From Euborellia annulipes (lineage: Eukaryota > Arthropoda > Insecta > Dermaptera > Anisolabididae): 64,000 nt of DNA. Under the pieces are notes generated by a model that saw only the letters and a program-made list of their open reading frames with translations, searched no databases and was not told the DNA's origin. A program made the position numbers and the translations under genes. The stretch spans positions 1-64,000 of the forward strand of contig JAKCPI010004300.1 in assembly GCA_023213315.1 (NCBI GenBank), read 5' to 3'. Positions 56,487-64,000 of this stretch are shown in pieces; within the stretch, counting starts at the first letter, position 1, and every line of letters begins with the position of its first letter.

Positions 56487-57084
56487 TTTTCTTTCTCTTA
56501 CCTCTATAAATGTTAATATAGAGAGAAAGTATTAGATTCATGTCAAAAATTCGATGTCGAGATTTCGATGGATATACCCGTTTTGAGGTTCCCTGAATCC
56601 AAAAAAGTGGTTTTCGCAACATGGTCTGTCTGTGAACAAAATATCTCAAGAACGAAATGAGCTACGAGGTTGAAATTTTGTATTTAAGTTGGGCACCCTC
56701 CGAACTTGTGAAAATAAGCTTTTAAACAAAATCGGCCAAAAAGTACTAGTACTTTACTGAAGTATCTTTTCAGTTTTTTTCAATTTTCTCAAAATTCGCT
56801 CCAACGATTTTGATTAAAATTAAAAAATCAATTATTTTTTCGATGCTCTTTAAAATTTTCATTTTGCCCCTGAAATCTTTCGACTGGCTTGTACTTCATA
56901 GGAAAGATAGGAGAAATACATGTATAAATATTTTCCCATGTTTATAAATTTTATATCTTGAATTTTAATATATCGGCGGAATCTAAATATATCTCGACAC
57001 AAAAAATCTGTTGTGACAAGTACAAGTACCTTCGGTAATCGAAAGTTCTGTGCTGTGCGACCAGTCACACCAGATTTTTTTAAA
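56487..57084 (+). repeat. Family R copy, shortened
   Basis: TTTCTCTTACCTCTATAAAT, ATTCGATGTCGAGATTTCG, GGTTTTCGCAACATGGTCTG, GAACGAAATGAGCTACGAGG, AAGTACTAGTACTTTACTGA, CATGTTTATAAATTTTATAT, ATATCGGCGG, ATATCTCGACAC, ending in the palindrome 57001-57081. Confidence 0.82.
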
Positions 57085-57619
57085 TTATTATTTCATATTT
57101 AAAAGAGATGTAATGTTGAATTATTTCAAGATTCCCTTTTTAACTAACCTCTCAGTACCGTCATAAGTTCTAGAGTTCTTACGAAAAAGTAAATATGGAA
57201 CTTTTCACTAATCATCAGTGATTAATTTTTTTAGTTTTCAGCAAATGGAATTTTATATTATTATATTAATCCACTTTCTTACTATAGGTATAGAAATAAT
57301 AATTTTCTATCGATTCGATTTAAATTGGTATTATTTTTTTTTCAAAATTTATTTGTTTAAAATATTGTATAATTATCTACCTCCATTAAATAATTGATAA
57401 AAGTAATATAAAATTAGGACCTATTAATTTCTTTTTATCATTAACCTAAGTATAAATCATTATGTCCTAAAAAAGTTTTAAATAAAAAAAAATTAATTCT
57501 TATTTATATTTCCTCTAAATAAATCTATATGCATTAACAGTAAAAAAACTAATTTAATGTTGAAGTATATACACTCTTAATCAACTTATTATTTTAATTC
57601 GTTCATTTCGTTATTGAAG

Positions 57620-57800
57620 GCAAGAGGATCTTGGATCGGATCGCGATCCATATTGAAAGGGAGGTGGATTAAGGATCTGCATCAAAATCATTTTTTCTCT
57701 CTGGATGTAGGATCGGATTTTTTTTGAAGGATTAGCAATCCAGGATTTTTGCGATCCTTTTCAAAGGATTGCCAATCCTTTTTATACATCCAAAGGACTA
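57620..57800. repeat. GGATC-rich repeat block
   Basis: GGATCTTGGATCGGATCGCG, GGATGTAGGATCGGATT, GGATTTTTGCGATCC, GGATTGCCAATCC recur on both strands, like the inside of a MITE. Ends not resolved. Confidence 0.5.
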
Positions 57801-57804
57801 AAAG

Positions 57805-58017
57805 CAGGGCACCATTTCAAATACTGTAATTGAAATAAATTTGTTTTTTTCTATTTGTATTTCAAATACCTGAGTTTTGTATTTCAAATACTTAGATCAG
57901 AGTATTTTGCCCGGTTCAATATTTCAATTTTTTTTTTTTTTTATTGTAGATTTATAAATAAATCTTGTTAATTTTTTAGTTAACTGTTAACTTTTTAAAG
58001 GATTTTGCCCACCCCTG
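57805..58017. mobile_element. hAT-like MITE (tentative)
   Basis: Starts CAGGGCACCATTTCAAATAC and ends TTTTGCCCACCCCTG. GTATTTCAAATAC palindromes recur inside. No matching target duplication. Confidence 0.45.
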
Positions 58018-58019
58018 CT

Positions 58020-59100
58020 TGTATATTAATAATTACTGAATTTTTTTTTCCAAACTTCCAAAGAACTACTCTACAAAATTTTGAAATTTTTGTAATATTC
58101 CTTTACTAATGATCAAAATAGATTTTTTCTAAAACTTACTTTTTGAGTGTGTGTATCTCATAAAAAATTATTTAACATAAATAATTATATTTTAATTATC
58201 ATTTTCTAATTACTAGTTATGTTTTGAAAAATCATAAAAATTTACTAAAGTCAATTTGATTTCTAATTATGTTTAATAACCAGATCTAAAAAAAAAAAAA
58301 AATATCAAAGTTGCCCGAAACCTATAATTTATTTTTAATTTTACATAATTGTAATATAATTGACAAATTTATTCAAAGTCAATTAGCAAAAAAAAAAAAA
58401 AATTTTCTGCTAATATCCATAAAGGGAAAGTGGATTAATAATTAATATAAAATTCCAATTGCTGAAAATTCATATAATCAATCAAATCATTAGAAAAGTC
58501 AAATATTACATAAATAATTGAGATTTATCACTTTAGAAAAATTTTTTATTGAATTTTCTACTATCCTAGCTAGATCATTTTCTATATTTAATATCCATTT
58601 AATTTATAGTTATATAAACGATTAGTGGTTTTTTTTTTCTAAAGCATAAATAATTTTCTTTTATTCTTGAGTCGGTTCTTTAGCTCCTGGGGCCCTTAAT
58701 GACCTCTTTTCTCGGCTAATGCTTAAAAAAATTAAAGATATAATTTGAAATGATAATGCAGACATATTATTATTACAAATTATCGATGCTTCATTATGCT
58801 TTCAGAATGCAATCCATTACATACGAATTAAAAATATTTATTTAATGAAATAAATTAGAATATAATTATTGGTTAAATGAATCTCTAGTTGAAAAAAAAA
58901 AAATTGAAAAAGTTGACCTTTAATCAGGAGAAAATTTGATTTTACTTTTGCCTGAATTAATTATTTGATTTTAATTATTGAATAGTTATTAATTACAATT
59001 CACTCTTGCTAAAAAAAATGAGGTAATTTATGGAATAAATTGTTATTAAAAAAAAAAAATATCACAAAACTTTTTTTTGGATCTATTTTATTTTAAGATA
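58020..59100. other. AT-rich DNA, nothing recognised
   Basis: Long A/T tracts, no repeats matching listed families, no convincing frames. Confidence 0.5.
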
Positions 59101-59115
59101 AAAATTTTGCGAGAT

Positions 59116-59367
59116 TTGCTCAGGGGCCCACATCTTGTGGGTACGTGGATAGCGACCACGAGCTACCCGAGCTGGGACAGGCAGTCCTTCACTTCTTTGT
59201 ACTATGTCTGTCTCTTCCTTCCTCTTTTCAAACAGGCGTCAGACCGTGCGACGGGCCGGCCTGACCTATTACTTCCGGTCGCAAAAACGCATGATAGGGT
59301 TGGAGGGAAAAAGAGAGGTCCGCCGACCTCACATCGCGGGAATAAGGGGAGGACAGAAGAAGAAGAG
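59116..59367 (+). mobile_element. SINE-C, full copy with 14-bp target duplication
   Basis: AAATTTTGCGAGAT at 59102-59115 and 59368-59381. Body from TTGCTCAGGGGCCCAC to GACAGAAGAAGAAGAG. It agrees in both ends with the copy at 47041-47284. Confidence 0.85.
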
Positions 59368-59394
59368 AAATTTTGCGAGATGAGTTTGTGTTTG

Positions 59395-59457
59395 ATTGGA
59401 CAAAATTGCGCCCCCTGGAGTCGAACCAGGACTTCCACGCTTTCGCGGCGGGTGGAT
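59395..59457 (-). mobile_element. tRNA-like T-arm sequence beside a MITE
   Basis: Minus strand: GAAGTCCTGGTTCGACTCCAGG, a perfect 5-bp T-stem and B box, followed by GGGGCGCAATTTTGTCC. The 5' half would continue beyond the MITE at 59458-59780 (CTAGGTAGAA). A SINE or tRNA relic similar in kind to 10738-10812. Confidence 0.45.
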
Positions 59458-59780
59458 TAGAGATGGAAAAGGCGCTCGAAAAGTCAATTTTCGATTTTGG
59501 AATCGACTTGATATTTTTCGATTCTAGGAATCGATTAATAATTTCTGAAAGTCGACTTTTTAAAATCTCTATACCGATATAGGAGATACTCAGTAAATAT
59601 TAAATATATTATTTATTTATTTATTTATAAATCTAAGTATTGTAAGAAATAAGTCGAAGTCGTCCAATGAGAATCGATTCTAATCGACTTGAAAGAGTTT
59701 CAACTCGATTCTAAAAAGTCGATTATGTCCAGTAACAGATCGATTCTTGACTTAAGTCAGAGTCGATTTTTCCATCCCTA
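59458..59780. mobile_element. MITE with TAGAGATGGAAAA ends and GTCGATT repeats
   Basis: TAGAGATGGAAAAGGCGCTC and the inverse AGTCGATTTTTCCATCCCTA as ends. Words like AATCGACTT and TCGATTCT recur about ten times. Fits hAT-like MITEs, but no exact target duplication was found. Confidence 0.6.
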
Positions 59781-59784
59781 TTCT

Positions 59785-60970
59785 ACCTAGTTAACATTTT
59801 ATTTTATTTGAAATATTACAAAAAATTTTTTTTTTTTTGATTTTATTAAAAGATATAATTTTTTTTCTATTGAAAGAATTAATAGAAAAAGCCATTCTAG
59901 CGTGTTGAGTCCAATTTTCTTTTCAAGTGTTGTTAAAACGAATCTCTATCATCATCATCATCATAATGGACGGAGTGGTCCATGGAATCGACATCTCTTG
60001 CTGTTGTTGTCGTGTCCCATTCATTGTCCAAAGGATTAACTACACACACACATACACATAAAGGAGTGAATGGCGTGTCGCATCTGCCCAACACACACTC
60101 ACAAAATACCCACGAAATGAAGCAAAACAATCATCTGCAGTTAAGCCCTAATGAAATTGAATCGGGGTGTCAGTTACAGAACAGACTGACGCCCTTTTGG
60201 TTTACAGTGGCTGTTATTATGATATGGACCCTTAAAAATTCCAAGGTGATCTTTTCCCCGTCTGAGCTTGTTATTCAAATTTTATAAACGAGGGTCGCTT
60301 AATAAAAATTCAAATATAATAATAAATTAATTCTAATTCTAAGCTGAATAATAACACTAGTTCCAATAGACAAATTAGAAAATTTACAAGGTAATAAAAA
60401 ATAGAAAGTGTTTTTTATTTTTTTTCTTGAAAACCGTTCCTGATCTATTTCTATTTATTAAAGTCCCGGGTTATCTCTAAATCCATAAGAATTTAAATTC
60501 TTTATTTCTTATTTTTATAGACTAATAAATAAGTAAACTAATATAATATGTAAAACGGATAGTAAAATTTATTTATAGTTATTGGGGGAATATGTTATTA
60601 AAATATTGAATAATTTTTAATATAATTTTATTAAAATTATGCAAATAAATAAATAATTCATTTAAAAAATAATCTAGAGGAAGAGGGAATTTTTCAAATT
60701 ATTTTTTCGACTTGATATTTTAGTGTTTTTTACAGAAAAAAAGTAATTTTGGCAATGAGAGTGAATATTGATTGAGGTATTGGAACAAAATTTCAAGATT
60801 TTAATTAAGAATCAAAGATAATATTAATGTCTATCTGAAGACGAATTTTATTTGATCTTCATACATTGAAAATTAAAATATCAACTTTACCGAAATACTC
60901 TACTACACTACGGTTATTAATCATTATTTTGAACAACTTTTATGAGAAAAAATTATTAAATTTAATTATA
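59785..60970. other. Unique island, possible cis-regulatory DNA
   Basis: 59930-60300 is unique with (TCA)n, TTGTCCAAAGG (Sox/TCF-like), CCCTAATGAAATTGAATCG, and ATTTTATAAACGAGG. Overlapping 65- and 101-codon frames on opposite strands lack homology. The remainder is AT-rich. Confidence 0.35.
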
Positions 60971-60973
60971 TTT

Positions 60974-61176
60974 TCATCTAATTATAGATAAATAAATAAC
61001 ACTAGGTTAAGTTTCAAAAGGTTTTTATTTTTAGCTAATGCGCATTTTGACGTTAATACATCATGTTCGGAGCTATGACGCAAACTAACAAAATGGCATC
61101 GAAAAGCGCATAAGCTAAAAATAAAAGCCTTTTGAAACTTAACCTAGTGTTATTTATTTATCTATAATTAGATGAG
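60974..61176. repeat. Inverted repeat, third copy of the 36.0/52.6 kb family
   Basis: Arms from TCATCTAATTATAGATAAAT inward through AACACTAGGTTAAGTTTC are nearly perfect. The central hammerhead-like part (AATACATCATGTTCGGAGC) is more eroded than at 52.6 kb. Confidence 0.72.
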
Positions 61177-61179
61177 AAT

Positions 61180-62040
61180 TTAATTAAATTTAAGAATGTT
61201 TATATTAGTGCCAAAGGTGAATTACTACGTTAATTTAATTAATCTTTCCTACTCAATAAAAAATATTAATAATAATAAATATAAAATAAAAGTATAATAT
61301 TAAAAAAGAAATAAAAAATTTAATTTTAATAATAATTAAAAATGAAATTCTGTTTGCCGAGTTTAATCTGTTTCAAGAAGTCGTCTTTCAAATATAATGA
61401 ATCGAATGGAAAAATAATATTTGCACAAGGCTGAAAAAGCCCTTTGAGCCTATCAAATGTCCCCAAAGCCTATGAGAGAAGAGAATAGACGAGGGTTCTT
61501 GAGCCCTTTGAAAGGGAGGGGAGTCAAACCCTTCTGATTGGCCGAATCAAATAAGATTCATACAATTCACCAAAACAGTGCATTTATTTTTAATACTTTC
61601 TATTTGAAATATAATAATTTTATTTCCTAATTACAAACGGATCATTACAAATGAACATGAGAGATCAACGGCCGGAATATTTATGTTTTCCTTCTTTGTA
61701 TTTATTATCAAATTCATTTAAATAGGGAAATTTCACGTCATGACTCTTAGCAAATTATCGCCAATGGATAATAAATTATTTTGTTATAAAAAAAAAAAAA
61801 AATGTTTTTACCCATCAGGTGTTTTATCTTTTATAGATATCGAAAATACTTTTAATTTGAAGCAATAATTCAAATAGATAAAAAATAAAACAATAAATAT
61901 ATCTAAGTAATAATTTTTATAAAGGGTTTCTTTAAGTGTTATTTCTCTATTTATTTTATTTATTAACTTATCATACTTCTATTAAATCAAATTAAATTTT
62001 AATATTTGCTTTTACTTTGTTTTTATGATAGTTTATTGTA
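61180..62040. other. AT-rich DNA with one patch
   Basis: 61370-61570 has mixed unique sequence (AGCCCTTTGAAAGGGAGGGG). No gene recognised. Confidence 0.4.
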
Positions 62041-62454
62041 TAGAGTCTTGTGAGTAGGCAACCACGAGTTACCCGAGCTTTGTCAGTCTTTCATAATATG
62101 CGATTATTATTGGTAAATCGATTGAAATGCGAAAAGTCCGAAGTTATTTCGTTCTTGGAGTGTTCTGAAATATTTATTAATAATTATAGGCCGGGATTCG
62201 TTCAGGAAATTTACATCATGCGGGCAATTTGTAAATTGACATAAGCAAGCATATCATAAAAATAAATTTCCATATGATTCTAATTTGACATATTCATATA
62301 TTAATAAAATACTCATAAATAAATATGTAAGTATAATTTAATCATATTTTAATATTTCCTGTTATAAAGTGTTTTTTTGTCACCTTTAAAAAAAAATTAT
62401 CACGTTTGTAGAAGTGAACCATTTCCTTTTAAATATAAGTGTCGATATATAAAT

Positions 62455-62770
62455 AAATAGGATCTAAAAAATAGCTGATTTATGAATTTTAATCAAAATC
62501 GACGACGAGTCAATTTTGAGAAAAAACTGAAAAAGTGCAACAGTAAAGTGTACTTCAAACAATTTTCACGAAAAATTTTACTGATATACATGTAAAAAAA
62601 AATTGATTTTTTTGAATTTTAAACAAAATCGTTACAGCCGATTTTGAGAATTTCGAAAAAAAGTACTTCAGTAAAGTACTAGTGATTTTGTTCAAAAGCT
62701 TATTTTCACGCCTCAGGGAAGTTCCTAACTTAAATATAAAATTAGCTAGCTCATTTCCTTCATTCTCATT
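62455..62770 (-). repeat. Family R middle, minus strand
   Basis: TTTATGAATTTTAATCAAAA, CACGAAAAATTTTACTGATA, AATCGTTACAGCCGATTTTG, TCAGTAAAGTACTAGTGATT, CAAAAGCTTATTTTCACGC. Two overlapping partial units, ended by SINE-C at 62771. Confidence 0.7.
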
Positions 62771-62895
62771 GCTCAGGGGCCCATATTTTGTGGGTACGTG
62801 GATGGCGACCACGAGCTGCCCTAGCTGGGACTGGCAGTACTTCTTATCTTTGCATGTCAGTCTCTTTCCTTCTATATTTCAGACCGTAAGAAGCC
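62771..62895 (+). mobile_element. SINE-C copy, 3'-truncated
   Basis: GCTCAGGGGCCCATATTTTG, GTACGTGGATGGCGACCACG through the TTTCAGACCGT point. A further worn piece (GAGTAGGCAACCACGAGTTA) is at 62046-62090. Confidence 0.75.
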
Positions 62896-62939
62896 CTAAG
62901 CGACATAATACATGTAGTAAATATATATTGTATAAATTG

Positions 62940-63075
62940 TGCAATGATAAATAAAAATAATACTGTACATTTTGTATTTTGACAATTAATCACCTGAGGA
63001 AGGTCGTGATTTGTGGCCGAATCGTCGACGATTAACAATTAAATAAAAGTTTTTTATTCCTTGGCTGCTTCGTTT
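62940..63075 (+). repeat. PLE end with a one-base-off hammerhead core
   Basis: CTGAGGA (62994-63000), stem II GGTC/GGCC, then GAAT in place of GAAA, then CGTC. It is followed by an AATAAA and TTGGCTGC, the same order as at 5200-5230. It lies just after the truncated SINE at 62771-62895. Confidence 0.62.
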
Positions 63076-63079
63076 CCTA

Positions 63080-64000
63080 AATGCATGGTTTACTTATTTT
63101 TAGAATATCCATTTTTCTTTATTTCTCTTATTAAACGAAATTAGGACCGAATACATTACAGAAATTATCCCCAAACTTGAGATTGCACATCCCTAACTGA
63201 AATTATAAAAATACTTAAAAAAGTGTTATTAATATTTTTAATTAAATTATTTACCTGGCTATTTCTAACTAATGACCAAAACTTGTTAACTTTAATTGAC
63301 AGTTGGCCTGAATTCAGTTGAGAAATTGAAAAAAAAAAGAAAAGGCAAACAATAATTCTAAAACGAACAAAATAACGCTAATGAAATATTTAGATTTTTA
63401 TCTTTAATTTATTTATTGATTAATATATTTAAAGTTGTAATATCAAATTAACTTCAATTATAAGGTCTGAAAAGACACTATCGCAATCACAGGGTGGCTA
63501 AGAGTTATGTCTTCTATTTATTATAATATCCGATAGAAATGAAGGGAGCGTAGATAAAAATAGAAGGATGAATGGCTTCAGGTTATTTCGTTTTGATTAA
63601 ATCAAAGTGGAAACATGTATGTTACTTTTTGAAAGGGCCAATAAATAATATCATAATTTTAGATTAGATAAATCATCCTCTTTTAAAAATGAATGAAATT
63701 AAGCCTTTGTCCTACATTTGTTCTGGACCAGATTTTTTTTTACAGAGAGAGTGAGAGAAGATAAGATATTTGATAATATATAAATAAATGCAGTTAGTAA
63801 GAGAGATCAAGGGTGAATTCATTAACACGATTTTTTCAGAGCGTTTTTTTTTTTAATTTATTTAATTGAATAAAAGAAAGTTGAGAGAGTAATTTATTAA
63901 AAGCTTGTGGTATTCAATAAATGCAAATAAAATACGATAAAGTGAATAATTTATTAAAATATTCGAATGAAATGCAAGAGACATATACAAAACAGCGTTA
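63080..64000. other. AT-rich DNA to the window end
   Basis: 63450-63600 is unique and mixed; 63715-63740 has a trace of the R palindrome end (CTGGACCAGATTTTTTTT). No exon recognised, in particular no homeodomain helices 1-2. Confidence 0.4.

Overview
The window is strongly AT-rich eukaryotic DNA with long homopolymer runs and almost no open reading frames. It contains only one exon I can assign to a host gene. That exon (41913-42170, minus strand) encodes the third helix of a homeodomain and the tail of an Emx/empty spiracles-type protein. Its wording (VKVWFQNRRTKHKRMQQ, then a SHH..KW motif and an acidic end) is closest, as I remember the family, to arthropod ems/E5. With the density of DNA transposons, Penelope-like elements (PLEs) and SINEs, this suggests an arthropod or other invertebrate nuclear genome. 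I cannot name the species.

Layout. 0-3 kb: a possible spliced non-coding transcript, a long-TIR MITE and Helitron-like pieces. 3-6.1 kb: a SINE holding a foldback, then a 1.26-kb 5'-truncated PLE (RT end plus GIY-YIG endonuclease remnant, 12-bp target duplication) and a 31-bp satellite made from part of a hammerhead-type repeat. 6.8-14.2 kb: foldback, two hAT MITEs with perfect 8-bp target duplications, a 1-kb interspersed repeat (family R) and another Helitron-like piece. 14.4-14.7 kb: a CpG-rich island followed by a possible first exon. 15-25 kb: SINEs, R copies and unique AT-rich DNA. 25-37 kb: several inverted pairs of hammerhead-bearing PLE ends, a LINE 3' end, more hAT MITEs and SINEs. 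37.9-39.15 kb: a satellite of about 123 bp with about ten units. 39.4-42.2 kb: a mariner-type MITE, a GC island and the homeobox exon with a plausible poly(A) signal. 42.2-64 kb: on the upstream side of that exon (probably intron), filled with R copies, hAT MITEs, SINEs, a 430-bp near-identical direct duplication around a transposase-like tail, and several unique islands that could be regulatory.

The most notable pattern is the repeated hammerhead-ribozyme core (CUGANGA, stem II, GAAA, CGUC). At least seven copies have the full core, two further loci have one defect, and about six more are degenerate. At five loci, stem I also pairs with different bases in different copies. PLEs are known to carry such motifs. 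Here many copies sit head to head and would fold into long hairpins with a ribozyme in each arm. A second pattern is a perfect or near-perfect palindrome of about 90 bp ending in a T-run, which belongs to family R and also occurs alone. I see no coherent new gene system. The value of the window lies in its nested, palindrome-rich repeat landscape beside a developmental homeobox gene.
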